Both the position numbers and the translations under genes were made by a program. This document shows, piece by piece, positions 44,503 to 54,269 of a DNA stretch of 64,000 bases. This DNA comes from Marinomonas ostreistagni (lineage in GTDB: Bacteria; Pseudomonadota; Gammaproteobacteria; Pseudomonadales; Marinomonadaceae): the NCBI RefSeq assembly GCF_016461785.1, contig NZ_JAEMUH010000008.1:62001-126000 (forward strand). Direction: 5' to 3'. Every line of letters starts with the position of its first letter. Position 1 is the stretch's first letter. The notes beneath the pieces were generated by a model. It was not told where the DNA came from, did no database searches, and saw only the letters and a program-made list of their open reading frames with translations.

Positions 44503-44518
44503 GTAAATTTAAGTAAAT
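44503..44518 (+). promoter_or_regulatory. GTAAAT tandem repeat for the exporter operon
   Basis: GTAAAT at 44503 and 44513 (10-bp period), reading towards the + strand exporter operon. Confidence 0.55.
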
Positions 44519-44525
44519 AAAAACC

Positions 44526-44541
44526 ATTTACATACATTTAC
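44526..44541 (-). promoter_or_regulatory. GTAAAT tandem repeat for the DUF3649-PepSY operon
   Basis: GTAAAT on the minus strand at 44541-44536 and 44531-44526 (10-bp period), reading towards the - strand operon. The two repeat pairs lie back to back within 40 bp. Confidence 0.55.
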
Positions 44542-44542
44542 C

Positions 44543-44561
44543 AATAATCGTTTTCATTCTT
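44543..44561 (+). promoter_or_regulatory. Fur-like box before the exporter operon
   Basis: AATAATCGTTTTCATTCTT, 12 of 19 Fur positions, between the GTAAAT repeats and the + strand genes. Confidence 0.4.
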
Positions 44562-44625
44562 ATTTACTTGTTTTCTGCAATTTGTAAAGATCTCCCTCCC
44601 AATTGGTCAATCAAATCTTAATTCT

Positions 44626-44817
44626 ATGAAAGCTTTACTTCTTTCTGCGGTGCTTAGCCTCACCTTCAGCGCGTCAGTTATGTACTTCTTCAGTTCGTCT
44701 TCCGGCCAGCAACAACTGCTCTCATATATCGGTCTTTCGGATGATGTCTCGCCCTCTCAAGGCGAACGTCCACGCCGTAACCCTGATGCTAATAACCGTC
44801 CAGTAAGGAGCGAATAA
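44626..44817 (+). CDS. Small secreted or membrane-tethered protein leading the exporter operon, 63 aa
   Basis: MKALLLSAVLSLTFSASVMYFF is a signal peptide or membrane anchor, followed by a short polar tail ending GERPRRNPDANNRPVRSE. No family recognised. It lies 5 bp before the MacA-like gene and behind the shared regulatory region, so it is expressed with the exporter. The Arg/Pro/Asn-rich tail recalls low-complexity segments in neighbouring proteins. Confidence 0.6.
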   Translation: MKALLLSAVLSLTFSASVMYFFSSSSGQQQLLSYIGLSDDVSPSQGERPRRNPDANNRPVRSE

Positions 44818-44822
44818 TCACC

Positions 44823-46007
44823 ATGGCAATCTTACGATTCACGTTGAAGTGTGTGCTATGGAGCATCACATTGGGCAGCCCTATTTTTGCGGGTTGGTGG
44901 CTCTACCAGGACAGTCAAAACGCTTCTGTAAGTTGGCTAACGGATACGGTAAAAACGGGGTCTATTGAGATCACTATTCCAGCCACAGGTACACTAGAGC
45001 CCGCCAACTACGTAGATGTCGGTGCACAAGTCTCAGGGCAAATTAAAACCCTGCATGTCAGCGAAGGTGATGTGGTGAAAAAAGGTCAGCTGCTAGCAGA
45101 GATTGATGCCACCGTTTTTGAAACAGAAATCAAAGGCAGTCGCGCTAGTTTGTTAAGTCAAAAGGCTCAACGGGATCAATTGGTTGCCCAGTTAGAATTG
45201 GCAGAAAGCCAGCTCGAACGCGATCGACGCCTTAATGCCCGTGGTGCTGTCAGCGATGATTCCTTAAAACAAAGTGAGACAGACATTGTTGTTCAGCGTG
45301 CCAAACTTGCCGCCACCGAAGCCGAGCTACAAGTAGATGAAGCCACCCTTGAACAAGATCTCATCACCCTATCTTACAGCCAAATTTATGCCCCGATGGA
45401 TGGCACCATCACCAGTGTTGAAGTGCGCGTAGGGCAAACGCTGAATGCCAGCCAAAGTGCCCCAACCTTGATGACTATCTCTGATTTGTCCCATATGACA
45501 TTGCGTGCCAATGTGTCGGAGGCGGATGTACAACGTTTATACAAAGACATGCCCGTTCGCTTTTCGACGCTTGGTAACCCCAACGAGTTCTTTTATTCAA
45601 GTATGAACAAAGTGCTGCCAACGCCCTTAGTCAATAATGACGTTGTGCTATACCAAGCGTTAATCGATGTGGATAACAAAACGGGGCGTTTGATGGATGG
45701 CATGAGTACTCAGGTCTTCTTTATTGAAGCTCAAGCCAAAGACGTAATGACTGTGCCGCTTGCCGCCATCTCTGAGCGCCCCCGCGGCACCGTGGCTTAC
45801 ATTCCAGGATCAGAAAGCGGCTCACGTGCGACCACTGCAGTGAAAATTGGCCTTAAGAATCGTACTCAAGTGGAGATAGTAAGCGGACTAAGTCTTAACG
45901 ATACGGTTATTGTTGGTCGAGAGAATGGTGCGAGCAGTGAGAAAAGCATCAGTTTAACTGGCTCATCGAGTAGTCGAGCACCAATGGGAGGACGTCGTGG
46001 GTTCTAA
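44823..46007 (+). CDS. MacA/PvdR-type periplasmic adaptor of a tripartite exporter
   Basis: 394 residues. N-terminal membrane anchor (about 8-27), then the biotinyl-lipoyl domain (GTLEPANYVDVGAQVSGQIKTLHVSEGDVVKKGQLLAEID), a long coiled-coil hairpin (about 105-180, TEIKGSRASLLSQKAQRDQLVAQLELAESQL...), the second lipoyl half (IYAPMDGTITSVEVRVGQTL) and the beta-barrel domain. The C-terminus ends in a Ser/Arg/Gly tail. It links the MacB-like ABC pump to the outer-membrane channel encoded downstream. Pseudomonas PvdR is the counterpart in pyoverdine secretion and recycling. Confidence 0.92.
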   Translation: MAILRFTLKCVLWSITLGSPIFAGWWLYQDSQNASVSWLTDTVKTGSIEITIPATGTLEPANYVDVGAQVSGQIKTLHVSEGDVVKKGQLLAEIDATVFETEIKGSRASLLSQKAQRDQLVAQLELAESQLERDRRLNARGAVSDDSLKQSETDIVVQRAKLAATEAELQVDEATLEQDLITLSYSQIYAPMDGTITSVEVRVGQTLNASQSAPTLMTISDLSHMTLRANVSEADVQRLYKDMPVRFSTLGNPNEFFYSSMNKVLPTPLVNNDVVLYQALIDVDNKTGRLMDGMSTQVFFIEAQAKDVMTVPLAAISERPRGTVAYIPGSESGSRATTAVKIGLKNRTQVEIVSGLSLNDTVIVGRENGASSEKSISLTGSSSSRAPMGGRRGF

Positions 46008-47925
46008 ACGTCCGCTGCTGTCGATTGAGCAAGTGAGCCGCCATTATCGAAATGGTGACTCGCTGATCAGTGCTTTAGATGGAGTTTCTCTCACCGTACA
46101 CGAAGGTGAATTTGTCGCCATCATGGGACAATCAGGGTCGGGGAAATCCACCTTGATGAACATTATTGGCTGTTTGGATCAACCCAGTGAAGGACGCTAT
46201 CTGATTAACGGCCACGATGTTAATAAGCTCAATACCAACCAGCTTGCAGCGTTGCGTCTTAAAACCTTTGGCTTCGTCTTCCAACGCTATCAGTTGTTAC
46301 CGACACTGAATGCTCAAGAGAACGTTGCCCTACCCGCTCTGTATGCGAACACAGCAAAAGAGCAGCGTCTACAAAAGGCCATGGAGCTGCTGCAAAAGCT
46401 TGGCTTAGAAGGACGTGAGCACCACAAGCCAAGTGAGTTATCGGGTGGTCAACAACAGCGTGTTTCCATTGCTCGGGCATTGATTAATGGCGCTGAAGTA
46501 ATTTTGGCCGACGAGCCCACTGGCGCGCTGGACTCGAAAAGCAGTGAACAAGTACTAGCCTTGCTGAGTGAATTGAATGATCAAGGAGTAACGGTCATTC
46601 TGATCACTCACGATGCCGACGTCGCGGCCAAAGCCAAACGTCAGGTACATATTCAGGATGGCAAGATCCTGTCCGACAGCGATGTTTCAAACACCGACCC
46701 GGTGAGCGAAAACCCTGAAACCATGCAAGAGCTGCCCTCTATTGGCATTGATGAAGCCATTAATATTTCGTTTAAGGCGCTTCGTGCGAATTGGTTCCGT
46801 ACCATGCTTACCTTGCTCGGAGTAGTAATTGGTGTCGCCGCGGTGGTGGCCATGATGGCCATTGGTGAAGGCGGCAAACAGCAAGTGGTACAGCGTATCC
46901 AGTCGATGGGCACCAACCTACTACTGGTTCGTCCAGGCGGCGCTAATATGCGCAACACAGGAGACATTGCTACATTAACCGAGTATGACGCTGAAGCACT
47001 CAGTACCCTTGAGCATATAGAACTTGTGGCACCTGAGCGAGAAAGTCGCTCGACGATTCGTTACCGTAGCCAAGACTATCGTGGCAAGATCATGGCCACA
47101 ACACCAAATTATATTGACGTAAAAGAGTGGTCTTTATCGCAAGGGGTCATGTTCGACCAGCAAGACATACAGAATAAGGCCCCTGTGATTGTTATCGGCG
47201 ACACCATTGCCACATCTTTATTTCCGGATGAAAACCCAATCGGTCAATACGTGATGATGAAGAGCGCTTTGTACCAAGTGATTGGTGTGCTCAGCACCCA
47301 AGGTGCCACCGCCAGCGGCGTCAACAACGATGAAATGGTGCTCATCCCACTATCTACTGGCCTGTCGCGAGTATTTGCTGGACAGTACCTAAATGGCCTA
47401 ACCGTTAAAGTGGATGATACGGACAATTTGGACAGCGTCGAAGAAGCCATTCGTGCGCTCTTAATCCAACGTCATGGTACTGAAGACTTTCAAGTATTGA
47501 ACACAGCGTCTTTGATCGAGGCCGTTTCCGAAACCCAAAACACCATGACTTGGTTGCTCGGTTCCATTGCCGCCATTTCACTGCTCGTCGGTGGTATCGG
47601 CGTGATGAACATTATGCTGGTCAGTGTTTCAGAGCGACGCCGAGAAATCGGCTTGCGTATGGCAACAGGCGCCAAACCAAAAGACATCTTACGCCAGTTT
47701 AATATCGAAGCATTGGTGGTGTGCTGCAGTGGTGGCTTACTAGGTATCGCAATTGGCCTCAGTGCTGCCTTAGCCATGTCCAGCTTTAACCTTGCTATCG
47801 CTCTATCTTGGCACCCACCTGCGCTAGCGTTTGCTTCAGCGTTCTTTGTCGGTTTGATTTTCGGACACGCACCCGCACGCAAAGCTTCTAAGCTCAACCC
47901 TATTGACGCACTCGCGGAGGAATAA
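45997..47925 (+). CDS. MacB/PvdT-type ABC exporter
   Basis: 642 residues: N-terminal ATPase (Walker A GQSGSGKST at 44-52, signature LSGGQQQR, Walker B ILADEPTGALD), one helix, a large periplasmic domain and three C-terminal helices of the FtsX fold (VGGIGVMNIMLVSVSERRREIGLRMATGAKP). GTG start at 45997, with GGGAGG 5 nt before; the gene overlaps the adaptor gene by 11 nt. Such pumps push substrates from the periplasm outwards (macrolides, peptides, pyoverdine). In this iron-controlled setting a siderophore is the likely cargo. Confidence 0.92.
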   Translation: MGSKRPLLSIEQVSRHYRNGDSLISALDGVSLTVHEGEFVAIMGQSGSGKSTLMNIIGCLDQPSEGRYLINGHDVNKLNTNQLAALRLKTFGFVFQRYQLLPTLNAQENVALPALYANTAKEQRLQKAMELLQKLGLEGREHHKPSELSGGQQQRVSIARALINGAEVILADEPTGALDSKSSEQVLALLSELNDQGVTVILITHDADVAAKAKRQVHIQDGKILSDSDVSNTDPVSENPETMQELPSIGIDEAINISFKALRANWFRTMLTLLGVVIGVAAVVAMMAIGEGGKQQVVQRIQSMGTNLLLVRPGGANMRNTGDIATLTEYDAEALSTLEHIELVAPERESRSTIRYRSQDYRGKIMATTPNYIDVKEWSLSQGVMFDQQDIQNKAPVIVIGDTIATSLFPDENPIGQYVMMKSALYQVIGVLSTQGATASGVNNDEMVLIPLSTGLSRVFAGQYLNGLTVKVDDTDNLDSVEEAIRALLIQRHGTEDFQVLNTASLIEAVSETQNTMTWLLGSIAAISLLVGGIGVMNIMLVSVSERRREIGLRMATGAKPKDILRQFNIEALVVCCSGGLLGIAIGLSAALAMSSFNLAIALSWHPPALAFASAFFVGLIFGHAPARKASKLNPIDALAEE

Positions 47926-49277
47926 TGAAGTATCTAATCACCGGTTGCGCCGTTCTATTATTATCCGGTTGTGCCAGTCAGTATCAGTATGAAGCGCCCT
48001 CTGTGGCCGCAGAAACCATGCCGACGTATGCCCTTGCAGAATTTTCTGCTAACCAATGGTTAAGTTTTGGCTCCCCTGATCTGGAAGCCTTACTTAAGAC
48101 TGCATTTTCCCATAACTGGAGCATCGCGGTGGCGGCTGAACGGGTACGTTTAGCACGATTGGCAATCGAGACAGAGGAGGCTAACCAAGGCATTTCAACG
48201 ACGGCCACACTTACTGCTGGCTCAACACAAAGCGCCAACACCAATGACCTGAGTAACTTCACTAGCTCGGATGCGTCATCACTGTCCTTTAGTGCGAAAT
48301 ACGAATGGGATTTATGGGGTAAATTACAGGCCCAAATGGATCAGACCTTACTGTCCGCACAAACCTCTGAATGGGACTTAGAAGCTGCCCGATTGACCGT
48401 CGCGGCCAGTATTGTGAAGCAGTACATAGCCTATCTAACCCTGCAAGAGCGTCTGCTTTTGTCACACAAGAATTTGCGCTCAGCAAAGGAAAGCTACGAG
48501 TTGTATCAAGCGCAATTTGAAGAAGGCTTAGTATCACAAATTGACTTGATTGATCAGCAAGAGACCATTCTCAATTTAGAAGAAGACATTGAAACGTACC
48601 TCATTGATCGGCAAGATCAAATGCGAGCCTTGGCTCTATTAACTGGACAAAATGACTGGAAAGCACTCGATACCGAGTTTCGTTTATCAGACTTAACCAT
48701 ACCTGATGTGGCACTCAACCAACCTGCTGAGCTGATCCGCCAACGCCCTGATTTAAAAGCCGCTGAAGCATCAGTCAAAGCAGCATTCCTTAGCAAAGTG
48801 GAAACCGAGTTAGATCGATGGCCTAATTTATCTATTAGCATGAGCTTACGCCCTTCGGATTTGTATGATTTAGCTGAAGCCTGGACCTTATCACTCGTTG
48901 AATCCATTAGTTTGAGTCTATACGACAATGGCGACAATAAACGTGCCGTAAAAAAAGCCGACATCAACGAAACTATCACGCGCATCAATTACCAAAACAC
49001 GGTTATTTCAGCCTTGCATGAGGTACAAGATACCCTCAGTACCTATCAGCAAAGCTTGATCGGCTACCGTTATGCACAAATTTACTATCAGAATCAGGTG
49101 ACGAAAACCCAGCTTACTGAATATGAATGGGAAGAAGGTGTCAGTGACAAATCAGACCTAATTAGTGCTCAACGCAGTTTATACAACTCCGAGGCTTCTT
49201 TGGTGACAGCAAGACAAAGCATACTCAACGCCGTCATAGCGATTTATCAGGCAAATGGAGCCCCTCCCGAATTGTAA
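47925..49277 (+). CDS. NodT/OpmQ-type outer-membrane efflux lipoprotein
   Basis: 450 residues. Lipobox LLLSGCAS (lipidated Cys at residue 16). TolC-type repeats are visible as QWLSFGSPDLEALLKTAFSHNWSIAVAAERV, SAKYEWDLWGKLQAQ and LIRQRPDLKAAEASVKAAF. Channel protein of the tripartite exporter; its ATG shares a base with the MacB stop (TAATG). It ends before a terminator, closing the operon. Confidence 0.92.
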   Translation: MKYLITGCAVLLLSGCASQYQYEAPSVAAETMPTYALAEFSANQWLSFGSPDLEALLKTAFSHNWSIAVAAERVRLARLAIETEEANQGISTTATLTAGSTQSANTNDLSNFTSSDASSLSFSAKYEWDLWGKLQAQMDQTLLSAQTSEWDLEAARLTVAASIVKQYIAYLTLQERLLLSHKNLRSAKESYELYQAQFEEGLVSQIDLIDQQETILNLEEDIETYLIDRQDQMRALALLTGQNDWKALDTEFRLSDLTIPDVALNQPAELIRQRPDLKAAEASVKAAFLSKVETELDRWPNLSISMSLRPSDLYDLAEAWTLSLVESISLSLYDNGDNKRAVKKADINETITRINYQNTVISALHEVQDTLSTYQQSLIGYRYAQIYYQNQVTKTQLTEYEWEEGVSDKSDLISAQRSLYNSEASLVTARQSILNAVIAIYQANGAPPEL

Positions 49278-49295
49278 ACTCTTCTGTAGAAAGCT

Positions 49296-49332
49296 AAAGC
49301 CGATTGAAGTCATGCTTCATTCGGCTTTTTTT
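49296..49332 (+). terminator. Terminator of the exporter operon
   Basis: AAGCCGATTGAAG / CTTCATTCGGCTT (one mismatch), loop of 5, T tract of seven. Confidence 0.9.
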
Positions 49333-49449
49333 GTGCACAAAAACAACACATAACTTTGATTTTGAGTCATTTCAGAGCCATTTAGCATTAGTCATTGCGC
49401 AAAGCAAAATAACTCGTTGCTAAATAAGGAACACAACGTTTCATTAAAA

Positions 49450-49470
49450 TTAATGATAACCATTCCCATT
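49450..49470 (+). promoter_or_regulatory. Fur-like box before the first of two paralogous receptors
   Basis: TTAATGATAACCATTCCCATT, partial Fur match about 90 bp upstream of the ATG. Confidence 0.5.
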
Positions 49471-49556
49471 ACTATTTATATCATCCATCCTCTATGAGAA
49501 TATAGCGCCACATTTACGAAAACTGACACTAATTGACATAAGGAGCCACCCTTCCC

Positions 49557-51701
49557 ATGAAACCTACGTTGGTCGCATTGGCTGTAGCGCTAGCATCAGG
49601 CGCCCTACACGCCGACAATGAACTGGATACATTACTTGTAGAGGGACAGACAGAGCTTCAAACCACAGACAAAGCACGAGTGAGTGAGACTCAAGGCGCT
49701 ACGACTATTACGAGTGAAGATCTTGTGGAAGCTCAAGCCTCTAACCTGGCCGATGCGCTGCAAAATAATGCCTCAGTGCAAGTAGACGAAGTGGGCGGCT
49801 CGCGCGGTAGTGAAATCACTATTCGAGGTCAATCAGGTAATGCAGTGAGTGTTCGCGTCGAAGGCGCACCGAATAACCGTAGTCAAATCATGCACAAGGG
49901 TAGCAGTGATCGAGACACCATTTGGTTAAATATGGACATGTATGAGTCTGTGACAGTCATCCCTGGTGCCGCTGCAAACACCTACGGTAACGGTTCAACA
50001 GGTGGAGTATTGCTTTTAGAAACCAAAGACCCTGAAAGCATTATCCGTGACGGCCGTGGTTGGGGCGCAAACCTGCGCTACACCCATGAAACCAATGGCG
50101 AAGCGAATGGCATCAGTGCCGATGTAGCTAAGCAGTTCAGCGATAAATTCTCCGCTAACGCCACCATTTCTGCCAAAGATACAGACGCCTATGAAGATGC
50201 TAGCGGCATTAAAACCGACAACGGAAGTACCGGTTCTGAGGACTTAAGCTACTTATTAAAAGGTGTCTTCACACCTAATGACGAGCAACGCTTAGAAGCC
50301 AGCATTCTAAAAAACAATATGGACTACTCTGACTTTGCTGACGATGGCACAGAGACAAAGAAAGAAGTTCGCGATCAAACTCTTTCTGGACAATATACCT
50401 ATAATCCAAAGAACAACGATCTTGTCGATCTTAAAGTACGTGTCTCTCGTGCTGAAAGTGATCAAGACTCCGATGCTGGCACAGGGAGTTGGTCAAACAC
50501 AGGCGGTGTTACAACGACCTACACAGAAATCGAAAATACTAGCGTTTTGTTCCCAACCCAAAACACCATGCATGTGGTGCGCTACGGCCTAGACTACACC
50601 TTTGACGATGTGCGCATGGTATATGACAACGATGACGGTACACCGAAACAAGTAGAGCGTACCTCGATTGGTGCCTACCTATCAGATACCCTACATATCG
50701 GTGAAGACTTAGAGCTTTCTGGCAGCCTACGATATGACCAGTACGATGCAGACTTCAATAGTGATTCCTTCGAAGGGGAGGACTCGATCAACTCTAAGCT
50801 GTCAGCAGTATGGAAACCGTTTGAAAATACGTCCGCACATGGGCTTGGCTTTACTGCATTAGTAGGCTCCGGTTACCGAGCTCCGGCGGTGTATGAAATT
50901 TACGGTAAAGGCTTCCCTTCTGAACCCTTCTCAGGGACCGATGCTGACGGTGATGGTGTATACGAAACAGGTAACGTTTCGGGTTGTATGGATGGGCACG
51001 GTAACTGGTGTGTGATTCCAAATGAAGACCTAACTGGTGAAACGTCTCTGGATACAGAAGTTGGCCTGACCTTCGAACGTATGGGAATTTGGCAAGCGCA
51101 GGACCGCGTTAATGCTAGTGTTAGCTATATCCACACGGATCTAAAAGACAAAATCTACAACGAAACACTGGGAACTCTTGATACAAGTATTGCTACCTAC
51201 AATGGTAGTGCCTACAACGTACGTCAGTTTGTGAATAAAGATGAGGCCGCAGTTTTCGGCTGGGAACTGGCAGCAGGTTACGACAGCCCTCTAGTGTTTG
51301 CTAACTTCACACTACAAGACATGAACGGGTATGTGGTCGAAGACGATGGTTCAAAAACCAAAGATACCAGCTTAGTGCCACGTAGCGTTAGCGTTACACT
51401 AGGTACTTACTTCAATGACCAAAAAGGTCGTGTAGGACTGGATACCAAGTACCGTAAGGGGCGCAGCTACTTCGGTGGCCGCAATGGTACTACCGAGTAC
51501 ACTTATAAAGGTTACACCGTTTACGATGTTTTTGCCTCATACCAGTTCAGCGATAACTTGAGCGCACAATTTCGTGTGGACAACGTGACCGATGAACTTT
51601 ATAGCAAAAGCCAGACATCTGAAGACAGTACTACTGGCGCTGATACAACATCTTACCAGCCAGGTAGAAATTTCAAAGTGGGTGTAAATTATCGTTTCTA
51701 A
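49557..51701 (+). CDS. TonB-dependent receptor, first of a tandem pair
   Basis: 714 residues. Signal peptide 1-19 (ALHA-DN), TonB box DTLLVEG right after it. The plug contains ATTITSEDLVEAQASNLADALQNNASVQVDEVGGSRGSEITIRGQ and YGNGSTGGVLLLETKDP; the barrel has LTGETSLDTEVGLTFERM and ends NFKVGVNYRF. The plug and the DxDxDGDGVYE calcium-like loop in an extracellular segment suggest a haem/haemoglobin or siderophore receptor; the ligand cannot be fixed. It is followed by its own terminator and a close paralogue. Confidence 0.87.
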   Translation: MKPTLVALAVALASGALHADNELDTLLVEGQTELQTTDKARVSETQGATTITSEDLVEAQASNLADALQNNASVQVDEVGGSRGSEITIRGQSGNAVSVRVEGAPNNRSQIMHKGSSDRDTIWLNMDMYESVTVIPGAAANTYGNGSTGGVLLLETKDPESIIRDGRGWGANLRYTHETNGEANGISADVAKQFSDKFSANATISAKDTDAYEDASGIKTDNGSTGSEDLSYLLKGVFTPNDEQRLEASILKNNMDYSDFADDGTETKKEVRDQTLSGQYTYNPKNNDLVDLKVRVSRAESDQDSDAGTGSWSNTGGVTTTYTEIENTSVLFPTQNTMHVVRYGLDYTFDDVRMVYDNDDGTPKQVERTSIGAYLSDTLHIGEDLELSGSLRYDQYDADFNSDSFEGEDSINSKLSAVWKPFENTSAHGLGFTALVGSGYRAPAVYEIYGKGFPSEPFSGTDADGDGVYETGNVSGCMDGHGNWCVIPNEDLTGETSLDTEVGLTFERMGIWQAQDRVNASVSYIHTDLKDKIYNETLGTLDTSIATYNGSAYNVRQFVNKDEAAVFGWELAAGYDSPLVFANFTLQDMNGYVVEDDGSKTKDTSLVPRSVSVTLGTYFNDQKGRVGLDTKYRKGRSYFGGRNGTTEYTYKGYTVYDVFASYQFSDNLSAQFRVDNVTDELYSKSQTSEDSTTGADTTSYQPGRNFKVGVNYRF

Positions 51702-51733
51702 CCCCCTTTAAAAACGATCATTTCCTTTCTGTT

Positions 51734-51759
51734 TGAGCAGCCTTTGGCTGCTCATTTTT
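51734..51759 (+). terminator. Terminator of the first receptor gene
   Basis: TGAGCAGCC / GGCTGCTCA, loop TTT, T tract. Almost the same hairpin follows the second receptor gene. Confidence 0.9.
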
Positions 51760-51933
51760 CATTTCACACTGCACTCTTTGTCATATGCAACAGGATTCTA
51801 ACCCATCATGACACTGCAAAGTTGTCTCATGCTTTCCCAGTTTCATTTCACCTTATGTAAATTAGTGTCAACCCACCTTCAATTTATGTAAAAAACGCAC
51901 CATTTAACGAAACGTAGCGTCCCACAATTATTA

Positions 51934-51979
51934 CTAATAATGATTCTCAAATGCATTAAAAACTCATTCTCATTGTGAG
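51934..51979 (+). promoter_or_regulatory. Two Fur-like boxes before the second receptor
   Basis: CTAATAATGATTCTCAAAT (51934-51952) and AACTCATTCTCATTGTGAG (51961-51979) lie 70-120 bp before the ATG. The rest of this 350-bp gap holds the terminator of the first receptor and a lone GTAAAT (51857); nothing else was seen. Confidence 0.6.
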
Positions 51980-52052
51980 ATGATAGCGCCCTCTCGTACG
52001 AACTTATGACAGTTTCCTTACAAAAAGTCCTTAATATGGAGATCGATGTTTT

Positions 52053-54188
52053 ATGAAACCCACCATGATTGCTCTGGCTGTTGCGCTAGCATCTGGAACA
52101 CTGCAAGCAGAAGAAGCACTAGACACACTTTTGGTTGAAGGCCAAACAGAATTGCAAACCACTGAACAGCCTCGCGTCAGTGAAGCGGAAGGTGCAACCA
52201 CTATTACGAGTGAAGACATTGCTGAATCTCAGGCGTCTAATCTAGCCGATGCTCTGCAAAGCAATGCAGCCGTGCAAGTCGATGAAGTGGGTGGTTCACG
52301 AGGCAGTACCATTACGGTACGAGGACAAACAGGTAACGCTGTCAGCGTAAGGGTCGAAGGGGCACCAAATAATCGTAGTCAGATTATGCATAAGAGCAGT
52401 AATGATCGCGATACCGTATGGTTAAATATGGATATGTATGAGTCTGTGACAGTCATCCCGGGCGCTGCAGCGAATACCTACGGCAATGGCTCAACTGGTG
52501 GCGTGGTTCTTCTAGAAACCAAAGACCCGGAATCCATCATTCGCGAGGATCGTGATTGGGGAGCCAATATACGCTACACCAATGAGACGAATGGTGAGTC
52601 AAATGGCATCAGTGCTGATATCGCCAAACAGTTTAACGACAAGTTCTCTGCAAATGCGACCATCTCAGCCAAAAACACTAACGCCTATGAAGATGCAAAT
52701 GGCGTCAAGACAGATAATGGTGGTACGGGTTCAGACGACCTAAGCTACCTGTTAAAAGGCGTGTATACGCCCGATGAAGCACAGCGCTTAGAAGCCAGCA
52801 TTCTGCAAAATAATATGGATTACTCTGATTATGCAGATGATGGTACCGAAACGAAAAAGAAAGTACGTGACCTCACTCTATCAGGGCAGTACACCTACAA
52901 CCCAAAAGACAATGACTTGGTTGACCTGAAAGTCCGCGTATCGCAAGCTGAAAGCGACCAGGACTCTGATGCTGGTACTGGCGATTGGTCAAACACAGGC
53001 GGTGTCACAACGACCTACGCAGAAATCGAAAATACCAGTGTCTTCTTCCCTACCCAAAATACCATGCATGTGACGCGTTACGGTTTAGATTACACCTTTG
53101 ATGATGTGCGCATGTCTTACGACAATGATGACGGTACGCCAAAGCAAGTGGAACGTACTTCCATTGGCGCTTATTTATCTGACACCATGCACATCGGCGA
53201 AGACCTACAATTAACGGGTAGTTTACGATATGACTCTTATGATGCCGATTATGCTGGACGTGAGACTCAAGGCGAAGACTCTATTAACTCGAAATTGTCC
53301 GCGCTTTGGAAACCATTTGAAAATACATCAATGCATGGTCTTGGCTTTACTGCTTTAGTGGGTTCTGGCTACCGCGCACCAGCCGTATATGAAATTTACG
53401 GTAAGAAATTCACATCCGAGTACTTCACTGGTACAGATGCTGATGGCGATGGCGTATACGAAACAGGTAACCTTGCTGGTTGTGGCGATGGTAACGGCAA
53501 CTGGTGTGTTATCGAAAACGAAGACCTGACTGGCGAGACCTCACTGGATAGAGAAGTCGGTCTAACCTTTGAGCGTATGGGTATATGGCAAGCTAATGAC
53601 CGTTTCGACGCAAACATCAGCTACATTCATAACAACTTAAAAGACAAAATCTACAACCAACTTCTAGGTACACTCGACACCAGTATCGGTACATACAACG
53701 GTAGCGCCTACAATGTGCGTCAGTTTGTGAACAAAGATGAAGCCGCTGTCTACGGTTGGGAATTGGCTGCTCGCTATGACAGCCCTCTACTCTTTGCTAA
53801 CTTCACTTTCCAAGATATGAATGGTTATGTGGTGGAAGATGATGGTACAAAGAGCAAAGATACCAGCCTGATTCCACGCAGTGTGAGTGTTACGTTAGGC
53901 ACTTACTTTAATGATCAAAAAGGTCGTATTGGCTTCGATACCAAGTATCGTACAGGACGCATAGAAGAAGGCACACGCAGCACAAGCGAGTACTTAACGT
54001 ACACTGTTTACGATGTATTTACCTCTTACAATTTTACAGAAAACCTAAGTGCTCAACTGCGTGTTGATAACGTGACCAATGAGCTATACAGCAAAAGCTC
54101 GACCTCTGAAGATGCCGACACTGGTGCGGATGTGACGTCATACCAACCTGGCCGCAACTTTAAAGTGGGGGTTAACTACCGCTTCTAA
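52053..54188 (+). CDS. TonB-dependent receptor, second of a tandem pair
   Basis: 711 residues, roughly 85 percent identical by eye to the receptor just upstream, from signal peptide (MKPTMIALAVALASGTLQAEE) to the end (NFKVGVNYRF). The TonB box DTLLVEG is the same. Differences concentrate in external-loop regions: around KKFTSEYFTGTDADGDG with GCGDGNGNWC, and near the C-terminus, where RTGRIEEGTRSTSEYLTY replaces RKGRSYFGGRNGTTEYTY. This suggests duplication followed by change of ligand or of phage/colicin recognition. Each copy has its own promoter region and terminator. Confidence 0.87.
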   Translation: MKPTMIALAVALASGTLQAEEALDTLLVEGQTELQTTEQPRVSEAEGATTITSEDIAESQASNLADALQSNAAVQVDEVGGSRGSTITVRGQTGNAVSVRVEGAPNNRSQIMHKSSNDRDTVWLNMDMYESVTVIPGAAANTYGNGSTGGVVLLETKDPESIIREDRDWGANIRYTNETNGESNGISADIAKQFNDKFSANATISAKNTNAYEDANGVKTDNGGTGSDDLSYLLKGVYTPDEAQRLEASILQNNMDYSDYADDGTETKKKVRDLTLSGQYTYNPKDNDLVDLKVRVSQAESDQDSDAGTGDWSNTGGVTTTYAEIENTSVFFPTQNTMHVTRYGLDYTFDDVRMSYDNDDGTPKQVERTSIGAYLSDTMHIGEDLQLTGSLRYDSYDADYAGRETQGEDSINSKLSALWKPFENTSMHGLGFTALVGSGYRAPAVYEIYGKKFTSEYFTGTDADGDGVYETGNLAGCGDGNGNWCVIENEDLTGETSLDREVGLTFERMGIWQANDRFDANISYIHNNLKDKIYNQLLGTLDTSIGTYNGSAYNVRQFVNKDEAAVYGWELAARYDSPLLFANFTFQDMNGYVVEDDGTKSKDTSLIPRSVSVTLGTYFNDQKGRIGFDTKYRTGRIEEGTRSTSEYLTYTVYDVFTSYNFTENLSAQLRVDNVTNELYSKSSTSEDADTGADVTSYQPGRNFKVGVNYRF

Positions 54189-54221
54189 CCACCTTCAAAG
54201 AGTTAAGATTTCCTTCTGATT

Positions 54222-54247
54222 GAGCAGCCTTTTGGCTGCTCTTTTTT
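54222..54247 (+). terminator. Terminator of the second receptor gene
   Basis: GAGCAGCC / GGCTGCTC, loop TTTT, T tract; a copy of the terminator at 51734. Confidence 0.9.
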
Positions 54248-54269
54248 CTTTTTATTCCTCTACTAAAGT

